DNA of 64,000 nt from Nymphaea colorata (Eukaryota > Streptophyta > Magnoliopsida > Nymphaeales > Nymphaeaceae), in NCBI RefSeq assembly GCF_008831285.2, contig NC_045140.1, positions 22,214,131-22,278,130 on the forward strand, in the 5' to 3' direction. Shown here piece by piece: positions 1-12,727 of this stretch. Under the pieces are notes generated by a model. That model did no database searches. It saw only the letters and a program-made list of their open reading frames with translations, and was not told the DNA's origin. The translations under genes were made by a program, and so were the position numbers. Every line of letters begins with the position of its first letter. Within the stretch, counting starts at the first letter, position 1.

Positions 1-527
1 TTATTAAATCTATGGTTTGAAAACTCATGTGAGGGTTCCCTATGCTAGTCAACCTTATGTGCATCAGCCCTAGCCCACTTGAAACCTAAATATTGACTGG
101 AAGGACTTTTAGTGTTTGGCGTTCCGAACAGTAAATTGAAACCGTTTACCATATCTCATTTTCCTGATTTTACATGCATCAGGGGAGGGGTTCATGCCAT
201 TGGCTTTTGTGTTCTGTCGACATAAATGAATAAAGGGATGTTGGTAGTGCCGTATGTCTTCTAGGCGGTGTGCTGAATATGTTTTGTGTACATGAACATA
301 CATACATTGCATGGTACATGCACAGACTTTTTCTGTGATTGGTGATCATGCAGACCTTTTCTGTGATTGGTGATCATGCCAGGATTGAGCTGTCTTTGAC
401 TTGCAGTCCGTTAAAGTGTTTCTTTTGTGCTGAAGTCTCTTCTGGGTTTTGATATCCTTTCTTTTGGTTGCACCTAATGTAAGCTTTTGCAAAGTAATTT
501 GATTTCTAGTGTTTCATAATTTTGCAG
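1..527 (+). other. Probable intron or upstream part of the first gene
   Basis: There is no supportable coding exon here. The stretch ends in a pyrimidine-rich run and a TTTGCAG acceptor at 521-527, immediately before the open exon that starts at 528, so at least its right part is most simply an intron of that gene. It holds a short 29-bp direct duplication at 322-379. Confidence 0.5.
322..379. repeat. 29-bp tandem duplication
   Basis: Two adjacent near-identical copies, 322-350 and 351-379, both run from a CAGAC start to a GTGATCATG end. They differ by one base in the T-run. They lie in the putative intron before the first exon. Confidence 0.8.
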
Positions 528-1542
528 GGCACATGTGCGCCCAGCTACTCATGAACCTTTGGAAAGGTTGAACAATGATAATGAGCAACCAGTACAAACT
601 GAAGAAATCCAGAAAACTGCCGAGTCTGCAAATGTCAATGTCATCAGGTCAGAACCTGCTACATCTTCCGGAAGCTCAGAATCTGATCTCAACAGGAAGC
701 CTGATATTCTGAACCAAGGAGAGGAGTTGGAATTTGAGGTCAATCATGCAAGTGGGAAGAAAGATCCAATCAAGGAATCTTTCTCTCTTACAGCGAGTAA
801 CATGGTTGACTCCTGTAATTGTTCTCCTGCTTCAGGAAATGGCAGTGTCACTTTGCCACCTGAGAACTTGCCAACCGTTATTTCCTTTGACGAGTCATCT
901 TCAATGCTGGAAGCATCCGTTTCCAGAAATGAAGAGGCAGATTCAAGTGCAGATATACATGTTCATTTCGAAAGTGAAAAAGGCACAGTAAGCAATCACA
1001 AGTTGGATTCGTTTGAATGTCCAAATGGATCATCTTCGGCTGACAGTATGTTTTCGAAGCATTCTAATGATACTCTGCCAGATTGTGGCCCGCCCAAGGA
1101 CTGTTGCTTGTCTGTTGATGGTGTCAACCATGCTGCTGTATCATCACCAAAATCTTCCACGGAGCTGCCTATGGATGCAAATTCTCATCCTCTAGTGTCT
1201 GTTGCAAATCATCCATTCATGTGCAAGAAATTGGACAACGGTATTGCTGAAAATGGAAGAACTTGCTCAGGTGAGGTTAAAAATGACAATCCTTTGTCAT
1301 CCCTGAAGGAAAGTTTTGGTGCTAGATCCACGGGTGAACAATATGTCATTCCTTCCATGTGCAATAAAGTGGAGAATGGAAATATTCGGAATGAAGATTG
1401 CTCAAATGAGATGGCAGATGATAGCCCGTTGTTGTCTCCTAAGAAAGGCATGCAACGTCCTGCGAGGAGATCAAAGCCAGTTTTTGCTCCTGGTTTCCTT
1501 AACACGCCAGCTAGAAAAAAGTCACTAGATACTGCCAGATAA
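528..1542 (+). CDS. Terminal exon of an unrecognised acidic, serine-rich protein (5' part outside window)
   Basis: The open frame runs from an AG acceptor at 526-527 to TAA at 1540-1542, giving about 338 residues of C-terminal sequence. Base 528 is the third base of a codon split by the intron, so the true start lies upstream; the first ATG-like triplets here are not initiators. The protein is low-complexity and rich in S, D, E and N, with no domain I recognise. It ends in a basic segment with RPARRSK and PARKKS stretches that could serve as nuclear localisation signals (inference). An internal degenerate repeat of about 32 residues occurs at 1219-1314 and 1357-1452, each copy starting MC(K/N)K and containing CS and PL(S/L)S. 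It looks like the disordered tail of a larger nuclear or regulatory protein. Codon continuity over 1 kb makes coding status likely; function is unknown. Confidence 0.7.
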
Positions 1543-2230
1543 ATCAGAGGTTGCATCATATGATCCAATTGATTGCTATTCTTAAATCTGATTGTGACAT
1601 GAAAATTACCATATACTGAAATGGCTTGCCTAATTGTTGGACTTGTAGTGGCACTTTCAAAGAATCTGAATGCTTTACTACCAAAATTACCAAAATGCAG
1701 AGAACAAGTCACAGGACCTAATCACATTGGACAGATGGCGTAAGCGGTTGAAAGGGGCACTTGCCTACGCGAATCAGGGCCACACATTCATGTGACATTG
1801 GCTGCCAGATCAGCATAGGCAGGTGGGAGGAGGAACTGACGTGCATTATTGGGACTTGCTTCTTGTAGCTAGTTTGGGGTTACATCATTCTTAGCTCTTG
1901 CATGGGTCTCTGCCACTAATAAAAAAAAAAAATTAGTGGATTTGGGGTCTTTGGGTTTCAATATTTGTAGGAGACCCATTAAGTGCAGGAGCAGACGATC
2001 TTTGGTATACAAACCAATTTTTCATTGTGGTAAGATTTTTTCTCTTATTTTGAACTGTACACTTGTATACCTTTGATGAATTTCCGTTGTCTGTGCTTGA
2101 AAGTACACAAAGAGCACCATTGAACCGTTTAGTGTTTTTCGTAGGTGCTACATAATTTGGAGAAATGTTATTGCATTGTTTGCTCATGGAGGCTATTATT
2201 GGATGGGCAGACCATAGCACATCAACATAT
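1543..2230 (+). other. Probable 3' UTR and downstream flank of the first gene
   Basis: No coding frame is supportable. A candidate AATAAA lies at 1918-1923, about 375 nt after the stop, inside an A-run flanked by an 8-bp perfect inverted repeat (CCACTAAT at 1913-1920 and ATTAGTGG at 1932-1939). Confidence 0.35.
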
Positions 2231-4139
2231 AATACAAAAAGCCTTTTGTTGAGTGTAGTTGGTACCAGAGGATAACTTTAAGATCCTACTGTATCACTCG
2301 GTTGCAGTTTGTATTTCTGATTTTCGGTGATTAACACGTACAAGATGGAGTCGTGTTGGTTCTTTTCTTTGTTGGACCTAGAAAACTGATTGTTTTCTGA
2401 GAATCAATTCACAGTTTTCTTACAGTGGCCTGCCGGAACGCCAGTCGGAAGAATGCTGTAGAATCATTTATCATTTTCATTGTTTAGGGAAAAATAAAGT
2501 AAGTGAAAATGCCATTTATTTGAGTCTCTCTCCGTAATGGGGCATTGGAGCTTGCTGCTTGCTGGAGGAAAAAATTTAGTGATTGGAAATTACCAGTTGT
2601 CCCTTGGCTTTGTGGTAGCACCAAATGATGGCATATTTAAACGTCCAGGGTTCGAGAACTGGTACGTATCTGGCAGGCTGTTACCGTTTTGCAACTTTGG
2701 CTTTGTTAATAGATGGACGATGGTGGGCGTTGCTTCTTTCTTCAAAATATGGTGATGTTGCCGAGGTCTGGCGGGATTGCAATCTTTAAAAGAAAACTTC
2801 GGGTATTCCAAGTTCCAAGTTCGGATTAGTGGCGGACCCATGAATTTTGGGTCTGAGAGACGCTAATTAAAAAAATCCTTCACACCTTAAGGGGCACAAT
2901 TGTATATAGATGTGAATCGTTTAAAGCATCTATGAAAATAAAGAGTTTTTGTGAAGTTGGTGTGGGCAGCCTGCTACTGCTTCGGACAATGCTGACTATA
3001 AGGACGACTTGTGAGATGATTATTTCGGCGAATAGATTTTCGTTTATGAGGATGCCCAAGTGCTTTGTGAGGGCCTTTTTCCCCCTTCTACCGCTAGAAT
3101 GAACTCATTTTCCCCTTCCTAGATCCATGTGATCCACCAGTCGCCAATATGGTGAGCAATGAGTCCAGAATGCTAAATTGCCAAGGACAGACTTAGAGAA
3201 GCAATCATGCACCAATTCATCACCTCAATAGGCTCATGGCGGCCTATTTGTGGAATTTCTTGCTCATGATAAGTTCTGGAGAAAGGTAGGTCGTGAGAAA
3301 GAGAGAGTGAGAGAGAGGATTCAATGTTTTGTTCCTTTTGTCAGACATGTAGTGCTACACTTTCACTTTTACCTACTTGTTCTCAACATTGAGCTACACT
3401 GTGTTTTACATGTAATTTTTTGTTAAATTTAACCTTTTTCGGGTATTAGATGCTTGCTCCGGTGGTTAAATATGCACCTTATGTTGTTAATTACTTATAT
3501 ACTTGTCAAATTTTTTTTCTTAGCTAGTTTTTATAGAACACCTTATATTGGGCTCGACCCCATGCTTGTATGGAGCCTGACAGGGTCCATTAGTCCTAAT
3601 GAGGTTCAGTTTTTTAAAAATTCTTATTATTAATTTTACTTAGGAGAAACCACCTTCAACGTTAACAGAGGTCTCCGATCTAGTTTGTCTGACGTTGGGG
3701 CGCTGGAGGAGAACTGTTGATAATTAATTAATTACAGTAGATTGTTGCTTAATCTTAAATTCAAACTGACCACTATGGTAGTATGAAGAATGTAGTTCTG
3801 TGAGTTTGACAAAAGAAATATCAGGACAGGGTACCATCATTATCAAATGTTACATCACTCTTTAAAAAGATATGGCTTATGAACGTTGTCCATGAATGGG
3901 CAAAAAACTGGTGGGTCATGGAGATGGGCTTGGTGTCACGTCATTCGACGGCACATCTGTCTTCCCTTTCTTGTTGACGAATATCATGCTGCCAAATTAT
4001 GTCCTAAACAAACCTAAATTCTCCGCCTCTCCACATTCTTTTCGTTTGGGGGATGAACCAACATCCAGGTCTTTATTTTGTTAGCTGCCTCTAGCAACTT
4101 TGAAGGGCATTAAGCTGGCAGAGCCGTAAAAGGCCAGTT
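2231..4139. other. Intergenic, no gene seen
   Basis: Only short open frames without recognisable motifs. A possible SINE-like Pol III promoter pair lies near 2605-2659. A segment beginning near 2828 with GTGGCGGACCCATG and T/A-rich sequence resembles decayed transposable-element sequence, but I cannot assign a family. Confidence 0.5.
2605..2659 (+). repeat. Possible SINE remnant (A-box and B-box-like motifs)
   Basis: TGGCTTTGTGG at 2605-2615 matches a tRNA-type A box with one mismatch, and GGTTCGAGAAC at 2649-2659 is close to the B box, with 33 nt between them. I could not define a poly(A) tail or target duplication, so the call is tentative. Confidence 0.25.
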
Positions 4140-4577
4140 GTTAGTTCAATTCTCGTGGACACTATTTTTTTGAACTGTAAATAGTAGATATGATATGCGT
4201 AGCTGATAGGTGTTCTGCTCTTCATCCAGGTTCCAAACTAACCCTAAACAATCTTGAGAAGTGGTTGGGTGGTACATGTCTAAAGCTAGTTCAAGTCTCA
4301 TTGTCACTATTTTTTTGAACTATAAATAATAGATATGATATACGTAGCTGATAGGTGTTCTGCTCTCCATCCAGGTTCCAAACTGACCCTGAACGATCTT
4401 GGGAAGTGGTTGGGTGGTACATGACTAAAGCTGGTTCAATTCTCATACACACTATTCTTTTGAACTATAAATAGTATATATGATATGCATAGCGGATAGG
4501 TGTTCTGCTCTCCATTCAAGTTCAGAACTAGCCCTGAACAATCTTTGGAGAGTGGTTGGGTGGTACATGACTGAAGT
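4140..4577. repeat. Tandem array, 145-bp unit, three copies
   Basis: Three diverged copies lie head to tail. The anchor GTTCAA occurs at 4144, 4289 and 4434, and GTTCTGCTC at 4212, 4357 and 4502, so the period is exactly 145 bp at both anchors. Each unit carries a GTTCAA(T/G)TCTC segment, a long T-run followed by GAACT(G/A)TAAATA, and a GTGGTTGGGTGGTACATG segment in its second half. It is non-coding. Confidence 0.9.
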
Positions 4578-5534
4578 TACGATGTCAAACCCACAGCCAT
4601 AGACCCATGTCGTTATTAGCATCTGATTAAGTGGAGAAAACTAGGTGTACCCACTCCAGTATTTTGACATGGTGTGCATTGTGCATACAAAAAAAGAAAA
4701 ACTTGACCAGAAAACGATAAGTGATCAGCTGCAAACTCAAAAGCCACGAACCATATATTTTGCAAAATGGCCTCCTAAATCCTATAAAGCTGCTCAAGTT
4801 TTTTCCTTTTTTCTCTTCTTGAGGGCGTTTCCAATTGATCCCAGAATTGGGTACAACAAAGATCTTATATGCAACACGCCAGCCATTTGAATGTGCGAAT
4901 TGACAAGTGAAAGAATAAAAAAAGAGAGGAAGATGGAGATAAGGGAAAGGCAAATGAATGAGGACACATGGGTGGCAGGTGCCCATGTCCCCACCCCCAA
5001 CATTGATGTGCTACCATGTATGGTTTAATTTGATGTAGATCAGCTCTGCTTTTGGACATTTTATGGTAGTGTTCAACTTTTATTATGGGGAGCTGGGAAT
5101 GCCAAGGCCTCGTGGTTTAGTTGCTTTTGAAGATATATTGCTTTCTTTCCACTTCATGAATGAAGAGCCTTGAGGGGGCATGAGGCCCACCCTAGAATCG
5201 CCTTTAAATTCAGAGGCTTTGAAAGGAGAGGCATCCAAATTTATTAGCGTCTGACTTGGATCCTCATGCTGATCCGCACATTGATTACAGTTAAGCTTTT
5301 GGACATCAGCCACTTGTCTGAAGCCATTTCCATAGCGTGGACCCTTCAAGTTGCGGCAACAATGAGTTTCAAAAAGGGATCCTTCTTCTTTCCGATCATA
5401 TCCTCACTCATCTTTATCCTGTGTTCAATGTTGGCCTATTAGAGAAGAGGAGTCCAAAAATCACGTGAACTCTTTTCTGCACCAATGAATTTCATATTGC
5501 TTGAAAGCTAGGTGTTCGGAGACGGTGTGCCCAG

Positions 5535-5537
<3 letters not shown>

Positions 5538-5581
<44 letters not shown>
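5538..5581. repeat. (AG)n microsatellite
   Basis: An uninterrupted AG/GA dinucleotide run of about 44 bp. Confidence 0.95.
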
Positions 5582-5583
<2 letters not shown>

Positions 5584-7377
5584 TGCCCATGAGCTATTGG
5601 TATATATGAAGAGTTAACAATTACAAGATCTGGTTTGTATTTTACTGGATTCTATATATCTTAACATAGACCTCAGTCGTGTACCCATGTATCAGATCGA
5701 TCCGTTTGTAACTCTTAATCAATTGATTGTGCATGTTGGTACTTTGTCCTTTGGATGTAGCAGCACAGATAGAACAGTAACTGAGACGGACGTATGAAGG
5801 TTGCGTCTCCCACATGGTATTGATTGAGACCAAAAATTGGTGCTTCTTCAAACTATCGGATGGTGATTGATCTTAACTACTGCCGCATTGCTTAGTCCGC
5901 CGTGTGGCTCTGATTTGAGACTTTTGTGCTGCTAAAAAATGGCAGGATAATCTGTGCTATCGTCTGTACGTTGACATCCATTTTTGACTACTTGTTTCGG
6001 TGCCTACAGCTTGAAGGTAATGGCCACTGGCTTTTTGGCCTTTCTGCTGTTCAGCTCTAGTCATCTTCGCGTTCCCATCAAGGGCTTCCTACCTTTTCCC
6101 GTAACGAACATTGTAGGTCAATGTATACTCTAATCGCTGTGTGTTTAGTATCCTTTTTCTTTTTCTGCTTCTCTGCAGAAGAGAAGCCTTCATACTGCGG
6201 CAGAGTCAGAAAATTCTGGTTGAAAAGTTCATTACAGAGGAGTTTTGGGAGTCGGGACTCCACCTGCTCATTTATGGACGTGCGTGCACGAAGCTATGCT
6301 TACAGAGACATCTCGCCTCAGCCATGTACTCTCCATTCAAACACAGTGGAGGACGTCTCATGACATCTTCCACCAAACTTGTTCAAGTGTAAACAGCTTC
6401 ATTTTCCTCCAAGTTTGTCTCACATCTTGAAGTGGGACAAAAATGAGAGAAGGGAATCGTCGCCTTCCACGCACGCTCTCAAACATGCGTTAAAGTCGCG
6501 GATGGGAAGTTTGGACAATGACGGCTTGCTGTATATTTTGAAGAATGAAGGTGTGCAGATGGTTTGGTTTGTTTGTCTTCTCCGGTTTAGAGTGATAAGT
6601 AGTCAAATGAGAAAAAAAAATTCCATCTAAATTCTTGTGGAAGCAGCAAAAAAACGATCATCATTGCTGTAGGTTGGAAGGCAAAGCCACGTGAACATGT
6701 TTCCAGAGATTTGGCTCGTTATGATTTTCCATCGATGTTTTGACAAACACTTTAAAAAACTAAGTGCACCCTTTAACTAAAGAACAAGGCTCCCATTTGT
6801 GAATACTACCAAAAAAGTGCATAAGCATTATTTTTAAGAACTTGATGGTTTTTACCATGCTAATTAATGAAGTTTTTTGGTAAATATTCTTATATTAATA
6901 TTATTCTCCTTCTCTTCTCTTTTCTAATTTTTCATACGATAGTTAAAATTGTTGTCTTACAGCTAACTTCTCCTCATTTTATCATGAGTTCTTTCGCTTT
7001 CACAGATTAATTTACGGAACCTCTAAAATCCGGATTGAGATTCGAAACTAGTTATGATGAGCGGGTTATTCTTTTCTTGTGGTGGGGGTAGGAATGTGAG
7101 AGAATATTCTTTATGCTGACGCTAAAGGAGACTAAATTATAGAGCACTTTATTGGACATACTTTCTGGTCCCGACTTTTACAAACTTGTTAATGATTCAT
7201 GCTTCTCTGTTGAACAGTGGGTTCGGTTTTGCTTGATTGGTCGTTCTCCTTTTACCCAAAATCTTTTGCTTTCAAAAGAATCAATCTTCCATACTTTATG
7301 CACTGTGGAAAGAGAAAAAAGAAAATAGCCTTGTGGAGCCTTTTGGTATCAACAAACACCTTTTATAAGCCTTTTGG

Positions 7378-7400
7378 TATATATATATATATATATATAA
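7378..7400. repeat. (TA)n microsatellite
   Basis: An uninterrupted TA run of about 22 bp. Confidence 0.9.
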
Positions 7401-9424
7401 AAGCTTTTTGAATTTTAGAGTTACTCAACCATTTAATCAAAACTGTCCGAACTATAATGATAGATAAGTATTTTCGTTATGTAAAGTTTGTTTCAATTTC
7501 TTTCTCTGTGTTTTTCTTTGGACTTTTGGTTAGATGGTATATATATATAATGCCAGGGATGTGTTTTTGCGACCTGTGTATGTACACCAATTTCATTGCA
7601 CGTTACTTTGAAAACAAGGAGAGGAATGTAAAGTTCAAAGCATGATTCTATTGTCATCTCAACAGTAAAAGTAGTAGTCGAGGGGGAGAGAAAGAGAGTC
7701 ATAAAATAATAGACATAGGTAGTGCGTCATGTCCTGCATCTGGAGAAAGCAGTCCGTCTTCTTCAATGGAGGACGATGGAGACGACGACAAAAGGAGTAC
7801 TAATAGAAAAGAAAAGAAACGAAATTCTTTAAGAGAAAGATGTGAGTCACAAAAAGGCAATGGAAAGGCGAAAAAATCAAGCAAAAAGGCGATGAAGAAA
7901 AGGAGGTAAAGCAGAGAAAGGGAATGAACAAGAATGTGGCTTCAAAAGGATGCCTTTGGCCGTGGGAATAATAGACAAACCCCATCCAAAGCAATCTGTA
8001 CTCTATTATTTTACTCGAGGCACAAGAAGAAGCGAACCAGAGATGCCGCTATTTTGAAGGCATGCTGCTTGCAATTGTTTCTCACCATCAAATCCTCCGT
8101 GATAGCCGCAATTATTTTTGTCAATGGATTTTTGGTTAATTTCCTTCTTTTTCTTAAATTGTTTTTTTTATCATTTCAATGATGCTCACAAGATTTTCAT
8201 GAACGTCGAATCCCTTTTCTTTTCCGATATAAGCAGGAAAATGGTGTAAAATGAACGAAATGCATTCGGCAAGGAAAAATCAAACGACGAACTTTAATAT
8301 ATATTTAATATTTAATATACTTTTGCTTATTTGCCTGGAGAAGACAACAACAAATACCACCAAAAAGTTGAAATAATCAATTTGAATATTCATTTCCTTC
8401 ACAAATCTCAGGGATTGTCTTATAATACATGTTTACAAATTCAGCAGGTCTTTTAGGAGAGGATATTCTAAAGAGAGGCAGTTCTATGAAAGGAAAATAA
8501 CATTAACACAAGTTCAACAAAACATTGAACTTCAAAGAGAGATTATATCTCAAACTCAGCTCTTAATTCTTGCTACCATTTTCCCATAAATTAAGAGCAG
8601 AGAGAAAAAGAAAGAAAGAGAATCAGTACCCACTAGTTAAATGTTCTATCTGAAATTATTCCCTCATTGTCTTTTTCACCTGGGAGCGACAAAAATGTGA
8701 TGGTTACAGTTGACATAAAGTCATCCTTGTTTTACACCAACTTGCACGAAACATTGAAGATGCACACACACTTCTTCCTCTTGTTTCTATTCTAAAGAGA
8801 ATAAGTGGCCTTAGCAGAATTGCACACTGTCGAACTTATTTATTTTTTATTTTAGATCGTGTTTCTATTGAACGCATGTTCTACAGGCATTAAGTTTTTT
8901 TTTTTTTGGGGGTTCAAAATATCATGTGATTATGTCTGAGATTTGATTATTAAATAATGTAAGAACTATATTTATTGAGCCCCGTATTGAATACGTAATA
9001 TAATGTGGCAAGTGCATTTTATAGATAGTTACCTGATAAAGCAAAAGCATGTCCATTTGTCGTAATAAAAAGCGCTGTTCTTTTTTCTGATTAATTATTG
9101 GCAAAGGCTTGATTTTTTTTTTCCTTTAAGGTGTAAGTAACTAAATTTATTAAGGATGGTTGTAAAAAACAAGAATAGAAAATCTGTTGAAAGTGATACA
9201 CGAACTTTCTTTAATAGCGAGAGGCTCTTTTCATAACTAATAAATAATGTGTAGGCTATTTTTAATGGCATCATCAAATATTAAAAGAGCAAGAGAATTT
9301 CACAACGTAATGAATATTGCAAGCATCAAGGAGATTAGATATATATGAAGTTGACCAATAACCCCTCAAGGAAAGATTCGATATTCTGGAAAAAAAATCA
9401 TGGAATGGATCCCAATGCTAGCAT

Positions 9425-9765
9425 TCTTAGTAGGGAACGAATTGGATAGATTTTTAAGTCTATATCCACTTTTCAGATATTCACACATTCCAAAGCGAAT
9501 AAACGAAAATCTAAATCTACAATCTGATTTCACTTTGACTTTTTAAATACAGATTGTATTTGAATATACAATCTGAATTTTGCACGGAATCTATAAAATT
9601 TTGAAACTGTAAGAACATTATATATAAGATATTCATTTAAAATTAAATCTGATCCGAATCCAACTAGCTGTCATTTATTAATTCGAATCCAATTCAATTT
9701 ACTAGTCAGATATTAATTTCTTTTATATCTGATTTGTTTGAAACGATTCAATCCAATATCCCATC
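9425..9765. repeat. AT-rich dispersed repeat, copy A
   Basis: An AT-rich block studded with variants of AATCTGA, AATCCAA and ATATCTGATTT. It shares ordered segments with copy B near 52255-52585 in the same orientation, for example AAATCTGATCCGAAT, TGTCATTT and a TGATTT/AGATTT...GATTC(A/G) end. Boundaries are approximate. The family is unknown to me; it is likely a degenerate transposable element. Confidence 0.55.
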
Positions 9766-10730
9766 AAAACAATATATATTGACGTTCCTTACAACACAAT
9801 TCAGATGGTGCTGCCTGTCGAAAAGCTGTGAACAAATTTTTCACGTAAAAGTTTCCTTTTTCTTTGGAAAAGGCAAACTTTTTCTTATTCCTCATCGCTT
9901 TAACTAAAGTGAAGTGATCTGGCTACAGGTCAGGCAACTGAAAAAAGTGCGTAGAAGAAATTTACTTGCATGTTAATTTCTTTTTTCCATGCAAACATTC
10001 TGTCTTGTTTGGCTAAGTATGGTAAAAAGATTTAACAAGAGATTTCCGCAATATTGAGAGTCTCCCTGTCCCTCTTAAAAAAGTTATCTACGTGTGCTTC
10101 GAATTAGACCTTGAAGATAAACTTGTCAGTTCAGTTAAAATTGCTGTGCAAGAAAGTACAGAAAGAATGAAGCGGAGGAATTGAATTGATAGCACAATGT
10201 ATTACAAAGTATGAATCACTGCGCCTAAGTGCAAATGGCATTCATAGGTATGACAAACTCGGAAAAGAAACAAAAAAATTTCAGTAAAATGCGGGCATAG
10301 ATAGCCACTCCACTAAATGGTGACGACGTGAAAATCTTTTCTGTAGTTGACCAAAAATTGGAGCCACTCTATTAAATTAGGAGGTCGTGTTCGATGGATG
10401 AGACATATTTTATTTCAGATGAAGAATGTTTGTGGGGATCATCTCTCGGTGAAGCCGCAGATGGTTAGTAAAACTTAGAATGTTCTCCGAGATAAGGGCG
10501 CCCTGTGCAACTTGTACATCCAGGATGTGAGAGAGAGAGAAACTCACACATCCGCATCAGCGTCATCCTTGAGAATTGTCTTTTGCTATGCACATCGTTT
10601 TCGCATATGAATTACTTGTAGATGAAAACAAGCCAAATATACATAAAAATTTGGCGACTTGTGTAAAGAAACATAATAGTAATGTTTCTTTATTTGCTTT
10701 TGCTTTTAGGAAAATCTTTCAGCTGCGTAG

Positions 10731-10733
<3 letters not shown>

Positions 10734-10809
<76 letters not shown>

Positions 10810-10810
10810 T
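10734..10810. repeat. Compound (TA)n(GA)n microsatellite
   Basis: About 50 bp of TA repeats run directly into about 27 bp of AG repeats without a break. Confidence 0.95.
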
Positions 10811-12607
10811 TGGTAGGTACGAGACAAATAAGAAATCATTTTAGCCGTTGATTTTTCAACTACGAATGACCTAGAGAAAATCAAGACAAAAAGTTGTGTG
10901 AAAACTGATTAAGCAGCTGCTGCAAGCTCACATGTGGCTCCCTGATTAAATTGGTTTGAAACGACAGATGGGATGACGAATGTGAGAAATGTCCATACAG
11001 TTGTTTGATGGATGCCATGGAGCAATTCTCTAGTCCTTTCGAGGTAACATTTCTTCTGCACTTCAAAAGAAGAGTGCTGATTTAAGTTTAAAATTTTTTG
11101 GGGGCATGTTTGCATGATACCCTTAAATGCCGTTTTGGAAGCAAAAAGCGTTTGAAACATGTTTGGGCGATCATTGAAACTAGATGTGTGAAAATCCAAT
11201 ACATACCCGAACTTGGTGCAATATGACTATGGTATTTGTGATGCTCATCACACGTTCCAAGAAATGAATGTAATTGTTAGGAGATATAACTTTTGATGGG
11301 GAGGGCCATCATCAAACAAGTAGAACCCTTTTTGAGGCATGACTTGGACAAAAACTTGTCTTCAAATCTGCGGATTCTCAACCGTGATTGAGGGGTTGGA
11401 TTGTGAGGCCCATTAGAAGCTTCTCCACCACACTAAGGTCATGAATGATGGGGTATATATCATCTTTAAGTAAGGTAAGGTTGCCATATTGATGGTTTTT
11501 GTCCCTACCAGATGGGCATTTGTCAGCTTTCATCTTGTCTTAATCATTTCAAAAAGTTTTTTTTTTTTTTTCTTTTAAAGTTTACTTAAGGAAACTATAA
11601 AACCGTCAAGACTCTCTATCTTGCTTCAGGGTTTGGGTAGATCTACACTACTTCTTTCAAGTCGCATGTTACAATTTGTAACCCAAAAGAGTAATACATT
11701 GAAACGTGACAGCGATCATAAAATTAAAACCTCGAACCCTTTGAATGTGAACCGCCTTGCTAGTCACTTTAAAAGTCAAGTCTCGCCAGCAGATCACAGC
11801 AGCTTAAACGTTCACACTGCTGACATGCATCCAAATAATACAAGTGCGAGTGCTTTCTACCGTTAACAAGGCGCCACCCAATCAGAATGACAAGACTCGC
11901 ACAGAGGCCTTTGCAGAACGCTAGCTCAAGTCGATAATCTTGACTGCAGCAGGCAAAAGAAAAGGAGTAAAATCAAACGCCTACCGAGGCATCCAATGTC
12001 TATCTCCTGTTGCTTAGTGATTCATTAATTTATAGCTAGCGAGCTAAATTGTGGTGGTTTTTGTGGAGTTTTTGGATCCACATTTTCAGAAACTTTCTTC
12101 TTCTAATGATAAATTGCCCTTTACAATGGCATAACCTTTTGCCTGGATCGGCCAAAAATGAGTTTGCTTCGAAGAGAATCTTACTTCCACATATGCATCC
12201 TCTTTCCAAAGCAAAAGGAGCATCATGGGGTCTTTTGAATAAAAAAGCAAGATGTTCCGAAAAGGATTGTGATACTTATATTATTATTCCCCTTCGATTT
12301 GATAGTTTATGATGCTCCAATTTTTTTTCTTTTGACCTTGGAGACACGAAAAGCATGCGTAATGTATTCAAAAGAGAAGTAGCATCATGTAGGCCTTAGA
12401 AAAGGTACCAAGTCTTCTTTTTTTTTTTTCCTCTCAACATTATAATCTCTGCCCCATTCCCCTTTGTGCTTTACTTTTCGTGTCGCTTAAGATATTTTGA
12501 TGGCTCTGCAGTGAAGTGATCTTACTTTTTCAACTCCTTCATTCATTATGATGGACACGCGCAGGAGTTTTTAGTTTTTCTATTCAGAACCAGTCCCTCG
12601 AGTTAGG

Positions 12608-12727
12608 ACCTTGCTTGAAAAATTCCTTCCTATGTCGTTCTTAAACTTGCATTCAAAATTGTTCTACACCTTGCTTGAAAAAAATCCTTGATATATCGTT
12701 CTTGAACTTGTACCAAAAAGTGTTTAA
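12608..12727. repeat. 60-bp tandem duplication
   Basis: ACCTTGCTTGAAA begins at 12608 and again at 12668. Both copies continue through a TATCGTTC/TGTCGTTC segment to CTTGAACTTG or CTTAAACTTG. Two diverged copies, non-coding. Confidence 0.75.

Larger units (their letters stand above)
4578..12607. other. Intergenic, AT-rich, no gene seen
   Basis: About 8 kb with only short, unrecognisable open frames on either strand. It contains a GA microsatellite (5538-5581), a TA tract (7378-7400), an AT-rich dispersed repeat copy (about 9425-9765) and a compound TA/GA microsatellite (10734-10810). No splice-linked coding exons could be assembled. Confidence 0.5.

Noticed and set aside
4140..4577. tRNA gene candidates from the GGTTCAATTCT motifs
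   Set aside because: No cloverleaf could be drawn and no proper A box is present at the right distance, so only a repeat is reported.
10734..10810. Apparent coding frames of repeated Ile-Tyr or Ser-Leu across the TA/GA tract
   Set aside because: Pure microsatellite translation; no gene.
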